From the NCBI RefSeq assembly GCF_018860155.1, contig NZ_JAHKNI010000026.1, forward strand, positions 1-64,000: a stretch of 64,000 nt of DNA, written 5' to 3'. Below the pieces are notes generated by a model. The model was not told the DNA's origin and did no database searches. It saw nothing but the letters and a program-made list of their open reading frames with translations. This DNA comes from Nocardia albiluteola (GTDB lineage Bacteria; Actinomycetota; Actinomycetes; Mycobacteriales; Mycobacteriaceae). Positions 26,798 through 36,133 of this stretch are shown here, in pieces; the stretch's first letter is position 1, and every line of letters begins with the position of its first letter. Both the position numbers and the translations under genes were made by a program.

Positions 26798-29494
26798 TCA
26801 GGACTCGCCGCGCAGTGCCGCCAATTCGGCTCGGGAGCGGATGCCGAGCTTGGTGTAGATGCGAGTCAGGTGGTACTGGACGGTTTTGGCGGTGATGAAC
26901 AGCTCGGCCGCGACCTCGCGGTTGGGCAGGCCCCGGGCCACCAGCGCGGCGACGGCCTCCTCCTGCGGGGTGAGCTGATCGCCGGACCGGCCCGTGCGCT
27001 GGGCGCGCACCCCTGCGGCCTTGAGTTCGCGGTCGCAGCGGGTCACATATGTCCGTGCGTCGAGCGCGGCGAAAAGGTCACGGGCGGTGGAGAGTTCGGC
27101 GTCGGCCTCGCGGCGCTTCCCGGCGCGGCGGAGCATCTGACCGAAGCTCAGGCCCGCCCGGGCGCGGTCGTACCGCAGCGGCATCCCCTCGAGCTGCTCG
27201 AGCGCACCGGCGAAGGCCTCGCGGGCGTGCTCGAGGTCGCCGCACGCGCCGAACAGCTGCCCTCGGACCACGCGCAGCCGAGCCTGGGCGCTGGGCCGCC
27301 CGAGATCCGCGGCATGCCGCTCGTGCCGGGTGAGGAATGCGTCGGCCTCGTCGTATCTTGCCTCGGTGACCAGCGCGTGGGCGTACATGTCGGCCCACGG
27401 CCACTGGCCCGGATCGTCGGGGCCGTTCCACGCCCACGCCTGGGTCATCGGATGCAACGCACGCAGCACCCCGGCCGAGTCCGCGCGCGCCTCGGCCCAT
27501 TGTGCGCGAGCCAGATACGAAGGCACACGCATGATCTCGTAGTCCTGCGGACCCGTCGCCGTGTGCTGCAACGAGCTCTGCGCCTCGGCCCAGTCGCCGC
27601 GCAGGCAGTGCACCGAGGTGGCGGTCCAGTGCAATAGCGGCGACGACAGGACGATGCCGGTGCGGTCCACCAGTTCGGCGGCCTCGGCGACGGTGCGCAG
27701 CGCGTCGTCCCAGTCACCGGTCAGGAACTGGACTCGGGCCAGCCATGCCCTGGCCCACAGCGAGATTCGCGTCGAGCCGCCGAGATAGGTCGTCGGCACG
27801 GAACCCTCCAGATCCGCGCGGGCATCGTCGAATTCGTCGGCGATCAGGCTCAGCCAGCCGCGTCCCATCATGATGCGCTGCACCTGAGCGCCGGTCCGGA
27901 CCTGTTGGGACAGTTCGGCATAGGACCGCCGGGCCTCCTCGGTGCGGCCGTAGACCAGGCCGAGCCCGCGGATCGCGGCCGCCTCGACCGCCGCCGGATT
28001 GCCGGACCCGACCAGCGCGATCGCCCGGTCCGCCCAGTCCACAAGTTCCGTTGGCCGGCAGCGGCACAGCGCGTGCAGCACGTAGCGCTGGCAGATGAGC
28101 GCCGCCTGCTCCGGTTCTCTTTCGGAGTTCACCAGATCCCATGCGCGGGCGAGGCGGATCTCCGCTTCGGCGGGCCGCCCCCGGACCATCGCCAGATAAC
28201 CCAGGACCGCATTGCGCAGGGGCGTCTCCCGCAGGCTTTCCACCTCGGGGATCAGGGCTGCGGCGGCGAAGATGTCACCGGCGCCGATCAGAGCGTCCAC
28301 CGCACGGGTCAACCGGCTTTCGCGAGAGAGCCGATCGTCGGTGAGACGGCTCGCATCCCGCAGCAGTGCGGCCGCGGTTCCCCAGGCGCCCTGTGCGGCC
28401 TGCTCGGTGGCCAGCGCGTCGAGCCGGTCGGCCAGATCGGTATCTGGAACCGGTGTGGCGGCGACCAGCAGGCGCAGTCGGCGCACCGGATCCTCGGTCG
28501 ATTCGGCGGCGCGGCAGCGCAGGGCGGCGGTCGCGGCCGGGCCCATGCCCGCGAGCACCGCGGCACGCAGCATCGGGTCGGCCGGGCCGATCTCGGTGAG
28601 GCCCTGCGGGCCCAGCCGCACCAGCCCGGTTCGGGCCGCTTCGTCCAGGACGGTGATCAGATCGTCATCGATACCGGCCAGCGCCGCCGCATCGCGCACC
28701 GCCGTGCCGGTCCCGAGCACGGCCGTCGACTCGATCAGCCGTCGGGTGGACGGCGCACAATCACCCAGTGCGGCACGCACTTCAGCGGTGACAGCGGCGG
28801 GGGCGGGTAGGTCCGGATCGAAGCCCGCCCACACCTGCGGCGGCACCTCGGCCAGCAACTGCTCGACGTCGCGGGCCACGCCACCGGTGTGCCGGCACAG
28901 CCGCTCGGCCATTGACGGGTGCAGCGCGATGCCGTGCCGCGCGGCCAGCTGCCCGACCTCGGCCACGGTGAGCGGGCCCACCCGGACGATGCCGGTGGCG
29001 ATGTGATGCAGCAGATCGGGGGCGGGCGACGCGATATCCGCGTCCCCGGTGACCGTCGCCGCCACGACCAGCAGGCGGGCGTCCCGATGGTGCCGCACGG
29101 CCGACGCGAGCGCCTGCAAGGAGAGGGCATCGGCCCACTGCGCATCGTCCACCACAGCCAGAACCGTGTCCCGGCTCGCGGCCACCCACCGTGCAATTCG
29201 GGCCGCGCCTGCCACGGGGTCGTCTACGGCGCTGTCCGGGGTGACGGACAGGTCGGGGAGCAGCTGGAGCAGGATGCCAGAGGCGTACCGGGTTTCCCAT
29301 GGTGCGGCGGTGGACCACAGGACGGGGCCCTGGTGACGGGCGGCCAGTTCGCGCAGCAGCGTCGTCCTGCCGTCTCCGGAGCGACCGGTGAGCAGGACGA
29401 ATCCGGGGCCTCGAGCGGGGACCTCGCGCAGGCGGTCCACCAGGGCCGCGAGCGCGGCCGGATGTACCGCGCTCGACGGGCCCGTTCCAGTCAC
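26798..29494 (-). CDS. LAL-type LuxR-family regulator
   Basis: An 898-residue large ATP-binding LuxR regulator. It has an N-terminal AAA-like domain with P-loop GRSGDGRTTLL (residues about 37-47) and Walker B LAVVDDAQWAD (about 112-122). The middle 400-800 is helical and repeat-rich, TPR-like. The C-terminal LuxR HTH (LTPQEEAVAALVARGLPNRE, then VQYHLTRIYTKLGIRSRAEL) is at about 830-895. The P-loop lysine is replaced by arginine. It ends 66 bases upstream-side of the benCD gene on the same strand, so it may be co-transcribed with the ben operon and act on it or on another pathway. Confidence 0.9.
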   Translation of the reverse strand: MTGTGPSSAVHPAALAALVDRLREVPARGPGFVLLTGRSGDGRTTLLRELAARHQGPVLWSTAAPWETRYASGILLQLLPDLSVTPDSAVDDPVAGAARIARWVAASRDTVLAVVDDAQWADALSLQALASAVRHHRDARLLVVAATVTGDADIASPAPDLLHHIATGIVRVGPLTVAEVGQLAARHGIALHPSMAERLCRHTGGVARDVEQLLAEVPPQVWAGFDPDLPAPAAVTAEVRAALGDCAPSTRRLIESTAVLGTGTAVRDAAALAGIDDDLITVLDEAARTGLVRLGPQGLTEIGPADPMLRAAVLAGMGPAATAALRCRAAESTEDPVRRLRLLVAATPVPDTDLADRLDALATEQAAQGAWGTAAALLRDASRLTDDRLSRESRLTRAVDALIGAGDIFAAAALIPEVESLRETPLRNAVLGYLAMVRGRPAEAEIRLARAWDLVNSEREPEQAALICQRYVLHALCRCRPTELVDWADRAIALVGSGNPAAVEAAAIRGLGLVYGRTEEARRSYAELSQQVRTGAQVQRIMMGRGWLSLIADEFDDARADLEGSVPTTYLGGSTRISLWARAWLARVQFLTGDWDDALRTVAEAAELVDRTGIVLSSPLLHWTATSVHCLRGDWAEAQSSLQHTATGPQDYEIMRVPSYLARAQWAEARADSAGVLRALHPMTQAWAWNGPDDPGQWPWADMYAHALVTEARYDEADAFLTRHERHAADLGRPSAQARLRVVRGQLFGACGDLEHAREAFAGALEQLEGMPLRYDRARAGLSFGQMLRRAGKRREADAELSTARDLFAALDARTYVTRCDRELKAAGVRAQRTGRSGDQLTPQEEAVAALVARGLPNREVAAELFITAKTVQYHLTRIYTKLGIRSRAELAALRGES

Positions 29495-29559
29495 CCTGTC
29501 ACCGTAATCCCCACGTCCGCGGCGGGAACGCGATCGTGGTGACGCGCTGTGCGGTCGCC

Positions 29560-31878
29560 TCAGCCGAGGTCACCACCGGCGACCGGCAGGACGGTGCCGG
29601 TGATGTAGGACGCCTCGTCCGAGGCGAGGAAGGTGATCGCCGCGGCCTGCTCGTCGAGCGTCCCGTACCGCTTCATCAGGCTGGAGTCGACCGTCTGATC
29701 GATATGCGCCTGGAACCAGGTCTGCTCCTGCCCGGTCGTCGGGGCTGATCCGCCGCGGGAGATCCGGCGTGGCGGCGCGTGGGTGCCGCCCGGGGCGGTG
29801 GCGACGACCCGGATTCCGGCGTCGGCGTATTCCAGTGCGAGCGAGGCGGTCAGTGCGTTGATCCCGCCCTTGGCCGCCGAATAGGGGATGCGATGGATGC
29901 CGCGGGTGGCGGCCGAGGAGACGTTGACGATGACACCTGCGCCGCGCTCGGCCATGGCCGGCAGGGCCGCGCGGCAGGCCAGCAGCGTTGTCATGAGCGA
30001 TCGGGTGATCTCGGCCTGGATCTGCGCCGCGGTGAACTCGGTGAACGGCTTGAACCAGATAGCGCCGCCGACATTGTTGATCAGGATGTCGATCCGTCCG
30101 TGCCGGCTCAGGGCCTGGGTGACCATGTGCTGGGCGCCCTGCCAGGTCTCGAGGTCGGTGGTCACCGCGATCGAGCGGGGCAGCTCGCCCGCCACCCGCG
30201 TCACCAGCTCGGACCTGTCGACCAGGACGACCGCGCCGCCCTCGGCGCTGATCCGCCGGGCGGTGCGTTCACCGATGCCCTGCGCCGCGCCGGTCACCAC
30301 GACGACCTTGCCGTCGAACCGGCCGGGGGAGATGAACGCCGGACGTTGTTCGCCCGCCGCGTCGGTCATCGCCCGCCGCATTGTGGCCTTCGACCGTTCG
30401 CTCGAGGGATGTTCCTCGCCGATCTCGTATCCGCCGGTGTTCTCGGCCGGCGCGACGAGCGGCGTGCGGACCTCGTCCGTGAGAAACAGCTGCTGACCGG
30501 CGATGTCGCGGGCCGATCCGACCGGCTGTATCGGATCGCCGGGGTCCAGTTCGCGGGAACCGCCGCTGCCGGGCCAGACGGCGCGACCGGCGATCGAGCG
30601 GAGTGCGGCCGAGTCGTCCGGCGCCTGGTTCGCCGCGCCGAGCGGAGCTAGGGGACCGGAGTGGAAGACCTCCTGACCCGCGATCGTGCGCCCGCCGAGA
30701 GCCCCTGTGGCGGAGACGGATCCGGCCTCCGGCGCCGGCATTATCGAATCGGGCTGCTGCGGAAGGGTTTCCGTATCGGCCCTCGAGGAGACAGTGGCTT
30801 CGGGCTCGGCGACGGCCGTATCATCGGCACCGCTGTCCGGTGTCGCGTCGACCGGGCGCGCCGGGGTCGCCGTGCCGGACAGCGCGAACTTCTCGTAGTA
30901 GAACCCGGTCGGCTCGATACCGCGGATGGAGAAGTCCTTGCGCACCGACTCCACCATCGCGGGCGGGCCGCACAGATACACCGCGACATCGCCGCCGTAG
31001 AGGTGCTCGTCGTGGATCAGGTTCGTGACGTACCCCTTGTTCGGCGCGGTGCTCCCCGGAGCGGAAACGCAGTAGTCCCAGGTGAATCCGTCGAGCCCGG
31101 ACGCCAGCTCCGCCAGCGTGTCGAGCTCGACCAGATCGTCGTCGGTGCTCACGCCGTAGATCAGATGAGCGGGACGGCTCGTTCCGGACGCCCGCATCGC
31201 CCGCAGGATCGACAGGACCGGGGCCAGCCCGGTGCCACCGGCCAGCAGCAGCACCGCACGCTCGGTCTCCCGCAGGAAGAAACTGCCGTTGGGGCCGAGG
31301 AAGGTGAGCTCGTCCGATACCGCCGCACGCTCGGTGAGGTACTCCGACATCACGCCGCCGGGGGTGAGCTTGATCAAGAAGGTCAGGCTCTTGTCGGTCG
31401 GGCCGTTGCTGAACGAGTACGACCGGCTCTGCTCCGTCCCGGGAACCGCGATGTTGACGTACTGGCCCGGCAGAAAGGCCAGTGTGTCGCGGTCGACGAT
31501 CTCCGCGGTCATCGCGACGGTCGTCGGCGAGAGCCGATCGAGCGCGGTGATCGTCGCGGTGTAGCGGGTGGGTTGGGTCTTGGCCACCGCCGAGGGACTC
31601 CGAATCTGCAGTACCAGATCGGATTTCGGCTTCATGCTGCACGGCAGCACGTATCCGTTCGCGGCCTCTTCGCTGGTCAGCGCGTCGTCGATATAGGTGC
31701 CGCCGTCGTAGTCACCGGACTCGCAGAACGCCTTGCAGGTGCCGCACGCGCCGTCGCGGCAGTCCAGGGGAATGTTGATGCGCGCTCGGTACGAGGCATC
31801 GGCCACGGTCTGGTCCGCGGTACAGGTGATGAAGCGAGTGACGCCGTCCTCGAACGACAGCGCGATCCGGTGGTTCAT
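29560..31878 (-). CDS. benCD: Fused benzoate dioxygenase reductase and cis-diol dehydrogenase (BenC-BenD)
   Basis: A 772-residue fusion. Residues 1-95 are a plant-type 2Fe-2S domain (Cys40, 45, 48, 80). Residues 105-335 are an FAD/NADH reductase (RSYSFSN, LLLAGGTGLAPVLS, YLCGPPAMVESV). Residues 340-510 are a linker with three motifs like RTIAGQEVF exactly 30 residues apart (397, 427, 457), followed by GGYEIGEEHP joined to SKATMRRAM. Residues 520-772 are an SDR (TGAAQGIG 529-536, Tyr666/Lys670 YSAAK). The first half feeds electrons to BenAB; the second oxidises benzoate cis-diol to catechol with CO2 release. Normally these are two proteins. Confidence 0.92.
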   Translation of the reverse strand: MNHRIALSFEDGVTRFITCTADQTVADASYRARINIPLDCRDGACGTCKAFCESGDYDGGTYIDDALTSEEAANGYVLPCSMKPKSDLVLQIRSPSAVAKTQPTRYTATITALDRLSPTTVAMTAEIVDRDTLAFLPGQYVNIAVPGTEQSRSYSFSNGPTDKSLTFLIKLTPGGVMSEYLTERAAVSDELTFLGPNGSFFLRETERAVLLLAGGTGLAPVLSILRAMRASGTSRPAHLIYGVSTDDDLVELDTLAELASGLDGFTWDYCVSAPGSTAPNKGYVTNLIHDEHLYGGDVAVYLCGPPAMVESVRKDFSIRGIEPTGFYYEKFALSGTATPARPVDATPDSGADDTAVAEPEATVSSRADTETLPQQPDSIMPAPEAGSVSATGALGGRTIAGQEVFHSGPLAPLGAANQAPDDSAALRSIAGRAVWPGSGGSRELDPGDPIQPVGSARDIAGQQLFLTDEVRTPLVAPAENTGGYEIGEEHPSSERSKATMRRAMTDAAGEQRPAFISPGRFDGKVVVVTGAAQGIGERTARRISAEGGAVVLVDRSELVTRVAGELPRSIAVTTDLETWQGAQHMVTQALSRHGRIDILINNVGGAIWFKPFTEFTAAQIQAEITRSLMTTLLACRAALPAMAERGAGVIVNVSSAATRGIHRIPYSAAKGGINALTASLALEYADAGIRVVATAPGGTHAPPRRISRGGSAPTTGQEQTWFQAHIDQTVDSSLMKRYGTLDEQAAAITFLASDEASYITGTVLPVAGGDLG

Positions 31879-31896
31879 GACGGGCTCTTTCGCGGC

Positions 31897-32421
31897 TCAG
31901 AAGTGGTACACGTCGACGACGTGGTGGATGTAGTCGTTCTTGAGCACCACGGTCTTGCGCCGGATCAGCGGTGCGGCGCCGGAGAAGTCGATCGTGTAAA
32001 ACGAGGTCCCGTAGTACGGATCGATGGTCTTGTACCGGAAATACATGGTGTGCCAGTTGAATCGGATGTCCACAAGATCGCCGCGACGTTCGATCACCTC
32101 CACGTTGCTGATGTTGTGGCTGGTGCGCGGCTCGGGAATGGAAGTGGCCGAGGATCTTTCGGTGCGGATGCGGAAGATCCGGTCCTCGAGGCCGCCCTTG
32201 TTCGGATAGTAGATCAGCGAGATCTGGGTTTGCGGGTCCTCGGTCAGCAGGTCGTCGTCACCCCAGGCGGGCATCCAGTAGACGACGTCGTCGGCATAGC
32301 AGTCCAGCCACTTCTCGAATTCCCGGTCGTCGAGGTAGCGGGCCTCGCGGTACAGGAACTGCTCGATGTCGTTGTGGGTGACGAGCTTCGAGCCCGCGTG
32401 GTTGTCGGCGGTGACGGTCAT
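31897..32421 (-). CDS. benB: Benzoate 1,2-dioxygenase small subunit
   Basis: A 174-residue NTF2-fold beta subunit (IEQFLYREARYLDDREFEKW, then ADDVVYWMPAWGDDDL, ending NDYIHHVVDVYHF). The ATG at 32421 overlaps the BenA stop as ATGA. It stabilises the alpha3beta3 oxygenase with BenA. The frame is open upstream but that part is a shadow of benA. Confidence 0.95.
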   Translation of the reverse strand: MTVTADNHAGSKLVTHNDIEQFLYREARYLDDREFEKWLDCYADDVVYWMPAWGDDDLLTEDPQTQISLIYYPNKGGLEDRIFRIRTERSSATSIPEPRTSHNISNVEVIERRGDLVDIRFNWHTMYFRYKTIDPYYGTSFYTIDFSGAAPLIRRKTVVLKNDYIHHVVDVYHF

Positions 32422-33776
32422 CGGAGCTCGCCCTCCAGAGACAGGCTCTCCCGCATTCGGGTGAGCCAGTAGCCGTGCTGTATCGGGTACAGGCCCTCGT
32501 CCTCGTTCTTCACCCCGGCCGAGAGCACGTCGTGCATGCCGAGGGATTCGGCGACGGGGTCGGGTCCGCTGAGCCAGTGCTCGGCTCCGCGGCTCATGTC
32601 GTTCCAGGGGGCCGCGGCGGCGCGGAAGGTGAGCTGGCAGGAACGGAATTCCTCCAGGTCGTCGGGGGTGGCCATGCCGGAGGCGTTGAAGAAGTCCTCG
32701 TACTGCCGGATCCGCCACGCCCGCGCCTGCGCGCTCTCGCCCTTGGGTGCGATGCAGTAGATGGTGACCTCGGTCCGGTCCGGTGCGATCGGGCGGAAGT
32801 GCCGGATCTGCGTGCTGAACTGGTCCATCAGGTACACGTTCGGATACAGGCACAGATTGCGGGAGCCCTTGACCATGAATTCGCCTCGGGCCTGCCCGAA
32901 TTCGCGTTTGAGCTCCTCGATGCGCGGCCACAGCGGACGGTCCTGCGGGTTGGCCGCCCAGGTCCACAGGCACAGGTGCCCGTGCGGGAACGACCAGTAG
33001 CCGCCGCCGGCCTTACCCCATTTGCCGGCGTCCAGGGTTTTGGTCTCGTTCTTGGACGCGCCCGTATCGCGCCGGGAGGTGGTGGCCGCGTAGTTCCAGT
33101 GCGTCGCGGTGACGTGATATCCGTCGGCGCCGTTCTCCGCCTGCACCTTCCAGTTGCCGTCGTAGGTGTAGGTCGACGATCCGCGCAGCACCTCGAGCCC
33201 ATCCGGTGACTGGTCGACGAGCATGTCGATGACGGCGGTGGTGTCACCCAGATGCTCGCGCAGGCTCAGCACATCCGGGTTCAGGCTGCCGAACAGGAAT
33301 CCGCGGTAGCTCTCGAAGCGGGCGACGTGGGTCATGTTGTGCGAGCCGTTCTTGTCGAACGAGTCCGGGTAGCCGGCGCCGTCGGGGTCCTTGACCTTCA
33401 GCAGGGTGCCGTCGTTGCGGAACGTCCAGCCGTGGAACGGACAGGTCAGGGTCGTGCGGTTGTCGGTCTTGCGGCGGCAGATCATCGCCCCGCGATGCGC
33501 GCAGGCGTTGATCAGGCAGTGCAGCTCGCCGTCCCGGTCCCGGGTGATCACCACCGGCTGGCGGCCGATGTAGGTGGTGAAGTAGTCGCCCGGGTTCGGG
33601 ACCTGGCTCTCGTGGGCCAGGTAGATCCAGTTGCCCTCGAAGATGTATTTCATCTCGAGTTCGAAGATCGCCTCGTCGGTGAAGATACGGCGATTCGCGC
33701 GGAAGACCCCGGCCTCTCGGTCGTCGATGATCGCGTCGGTGAGCACCTGTGACAGGTGATCGAACGTACTGGTCAT
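32418..33776 (-). CDS. benA: Benzoate 1,2-dioxygenase large subunit
   Basis: A 452-residue Rieske oxygenase alpha subunit. The Rieske ligands are Cys92/His94 (CAHRGA) and Cys112/His115 (CPFHGW). The mononuclear iron region is ENGADGYHVTATHW. It adds both atoms of O2 to benzoate to give the cis-1,2-dihydrodiol. A GGAGGA ribosome site precedes the ATG at 33776; the frame is open 25 codons further but without support. It is the first gene of benA-B-CD. Confidence 0.95.
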   Translation of the reverse strand: MTSTFDHLSQVLTDAIIDDREAGVFRANRRIFTDEAIFELEMKYIFEGNWIYLAHESQVPNPGDYFTTYIGRQPVVITRDRDGELHCLINACAHRGAMICRRKTDNRTTLTCPFHGWTFRNDGTLLKVKDPDGAGYPDSFDKNGSHNMTHVARFESYRGFLFGSLNPDVLSLREHLGDTTAVIDMLVDQSPDGLEVLRGSSTYTYDGNWKVQAENGADGYHVTATHWNYAATTSRRDTGASKNETKTLDAGKWGKAGGGYWSFPHGHLCLWTWAANPQDRPLWPRIEELKREFGQARGEFMVKGSRNLCLYPNVYLMDQFSTQIRHFRPIAPDRTEVTIYCIAPKGESAQARAWRIRQYEDFFNASGMATPDDLEEFRSCQLTFRAAAAPWNDMSRGAEHWLSGPDPVAESLGMHDVLSAGVKNEDEGLYPIQHGYWLTRMRESLSLEGELR

Positions 33777-34039
33777 GGGTCCTCCAACCGCGTCGGGAAC
33801 TGCCTGCGGCGGAGTCGTCGGGACTGGGACGGCGTGTCTCCGCAGTGGCACGTGTTTCGATCGTGACAGCGTGTGACCTCAGTCACCCCAGGTGAATGCC
33901 CAGTCCTGACCCAGGGTCTTATTGATTGATCTCGCATATTAATGAGGCCGAAAATAGTATTTGTCTTGACTTAATATTCATATCTACCGTGACTCGATAC
34001 ACATCAGCGCGTCGCGGTGAATCGGAAGGAGGCCCGGAG
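33777..34039. promoter_or_regulatory. Divergent ben / cat control region
   Basis: A 263-base gap between benA (minus) and the LysR gene (plus). It contains an AT-rich core (33918-33990), much less GC than anything nearby, which should hold both promoters; TTGACT at 33966 is a candidate -35 element for the plus direction. GTGAC-4-GTCAC (33873-33886) is a perfect inverted repeat on the ben side. LysR and other regulators could bind here. The sites are not proven. Confidence 0.55.
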
Positions 34040-34984
34040 ATGGAACTTCGTCACCTGCGGTACTTCGCGACCGTCGCGGACACCAAGCACTTCGGGCGGG
34101 CTGCTGAACGCCTGCACATGGCCCAGCCGGCGTTGTCGCAGGCGATCCGGCAGCTCGAGGCCGAACTCGGCGCGGCGCTGTTCACCCGCACGACCCGCCA
34201 GGTCGCGCTGACCCCGGCGGGGGAGTTCCTGCTCGGTGAGGCGCATCGCGTGCTGGACACCGTCGAGGACAGCGTGCGCGGGGTCCGCCGGATCTCCGAC
34301 GGACGGCTCGGGCAGGTCCGGATGGGTTTCACCGGCACCGCCGCGCTCTCGCACCTGCCCCGGATCGCCCGACGGCTGCAACACGAGCTGCCCGATGTCG
34401 CACTCGAAATCCACTCCGATCTGCTCACCTCCGCACAGTGCGACCGGCTGCGCGCCGGAAGCCTGGACCTAGGCGTGCTGCGGCCGCCGTTGCGGGGCGA
34501 GCAACTGGATCTGCGTGTCCTCGAGGTCGAATCGCTCATCCTCGCCGTGCCCGCCGACCATCGGCTCGCCGTCGAACCGATCATCGCCATGGCCGATCTG
34601 CGAGCGGAGGGTTTCATCTGCTACGCGGGTCGAGACTCGGTGGTCAACACGGCGGTCGTACGCAGTTGCCGCGCCGCCGGATTCAGTCCCCAGGTTGCGC
34701 ACGAGGCAAGCGGGACCGGAGTGCTGCTGGCGCTGGTCGCCGGGGGGCTGGGCGTCGCGGTGGTGCCGGCGTCGGCTCGCGCGCTGCCGCTGGCCGGGGT
34801 CGTCTTCCGTGAACTGGCCGACGCCGAGACGGTCGAGCTGGCCCTGGCATGGCGGCGCGACATCGACTCCCCGGTGGTGCATTCGGTGCTCGACGCGCTG
34901 GCGGTCACCCTCGCGCCCGAGGGTGCCGCCGCATCCGGCGCCGCCCCGACATCCAACGACGAGCCCGTGGAGGCGCGACGATGA
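34040..34984 (+). CDS. catR: LysR-type regulator of the cat/ben genes
   Basis: A 314-residue LysR protein with the N-terminal HTH (MELRHLRYFATVADTKHFGR, then AAERLHMAQPALSQAIRQLE) and a C-terminal periplasmic-binding-like effector domain. GGAAGGAGG precedes the ATG at 34040. It is likely activated by muconate or benzoate, as in CatR/BenM. Its end overlaps catB by 4 bases, so the regulator is the first gene of the cat operon and faces benA across the control region. Confidence 0.88.
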   Translation: MELRHLRYFATVADTKHFGRAAERLHMAQPALSQAIRQLEAELGAALFTRTTRQVALTPAGEFLLGEAHRVLDTVEDSVRGVRRISDGRLGQVRMGFTGTAALSHLPRIARRLQHELPDVALEIHSDLLTSAQCDRLRAGSLDLGVLRPPLRGEQLDLRVLEVESLILAVPADHRLAVEPIIAMADLRAEGFICYAGRDSVVNTAVVRSCRAAGFSPQVAHEASGTGVLLALVAGGLGVAVVPASARALPLAGVVFRELADAETVELALAWRRDIDSPVVHSVLDALAVTLAPEGAAASGAAPTSNDEPVEARR

Positions 34985-36084
34985 AAATCACAGGCGTGGA
35001 GGCGATTCCGTTCGCCATCCCGTATCGCAAACCGCTGACCTTCGCCTCCGGCGAGGTCCACGTCGCCGAGCACGTACTGGTGCGGGTGCACACCGACGAC
35101 GGCGTGGTGGGAATCGCCGAGGCCCCGCCGCGCCCGTTCACCTACGGTGAGACGCAGGACGGGGTGGTGGCGGTGATCCGGAAGATCTTCGCCCCGCAGG
35201 TGATCGGGCTGAATCTCTGGCAGCGCGAGGTGATTCACGCCCGGCTGGGCCGCACCGTCGGCAATCCGGTCGCCAAGGCCGCGATCGACATGGCCGTCTG
35301 GGACGCCCTCGGCCGCACCCTCGACATCCAGGTCACCGAGTTGCTGGGCGGCTACACCGACCGCATGCGGGTCTCGCACATGCTCGGATTCGACGAGCCC
35401 GCCGCGATGGTCGCCGAGGCGGAGAAGATGCGGGATGTGCACGGCATCACCACGTTCAAGGTCAAGGTCGGCCGCCGCCCGGTGGAACTGGACGTCGCGG
35501 TCGTGCGCGCCCTGCGCGAGGCGCTGGGCGAGGGTGCGGAACTGTATATCGACGGCAACCGCGGGTGGACCGCCTCGGAATCCGCAGCGGCGATGAAGCA
35601 GATGGCGGATCTGAATCTGCTGTTCGCCGAGGAACTCTGCCCCGCCGACGACGTGCTGGGCCGCCGCTGGCTGGTCTCCCACATCGATGTCCCGTTCATC
35701 GCCGACGAATCGGTACCCACCCCCGCCGACGTGACCCGCGAGGTGCTCGGCGGATCCGCCACCGCCATCAGCATCAAGACCGCGCGCACCGGTTTCACCG
35801 GCTCGCAGCGCGTGCATCATCTCGCCGAGGGACTGGGCCTCGAGGTCGTTATGGGCAACCAGATCGACAGTCAGCTCGGGTCGATGTGCTCGGTGGTCTT
35901 CGGTGCGGCATATCGGCTGACGTCGCGACGCGCCGGTGAGCTGTCCAACTTCCTGGACATGAGCGACGACCTGCTCACCGAACCCCTCGAGATCTGCGGC
36001 GGCGAACTCACCATCCGCCCCGGCGCCGGACTGGGTGTCGACCTCGACCCCGACAAGCTCGCCCGCTACCGCCAGGACATCTGA
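34981..36084 (+). CDS. catB: Muconate cycloisomerase
   Basis: A 367-residue enolase-superfamily enzyme. It has the KxK catalytic base (TFKVKVGRRP), the metal ligands in YIDGNRGW, LFAEELCP and FIADESVP, and the second Lys in SIKTARTGF. It converts cis,cis-muconate to muconolactone. The ATG overlaps the catR stop. Confidence 0.94.
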   Translation: MKITGVEAIPFAIPYRKPLTFASGEVHVAEHVLVRVHTDDGVVGIAEAPPRPFTYGETQDGVVAVIRKIFAPQVIGLNLWQREVIHARLGRTVGNPVAKAAIDMAVWDALGRTLDIQVTELLGGYTDRMRVSHMLGFDEPAAMVAEAEKMRDVHGITTFKVKVGRRPVELDVAVVRALREALGEGAELYIDGNRGWTASESAAAMKQMADLNLLFAEELCPADDVLGRRWLVSHIDVPFIADESVPTPADVTREVLGGSATAISIKTARTGFTGSQRVHHLAEGLGLEVVMGNQIDSQLGSMCSVVFGAAYRLTSRRAGELSNFLDMSDDLLTEPLEICGGELTIRPGAGLGVDLDPDKLARYRQDI

Positions 36085-36133
36085 AATCGACAGCCCGACA
36101 ACCGAATACAGGCCAGTTACCAAGGAGGATCCG

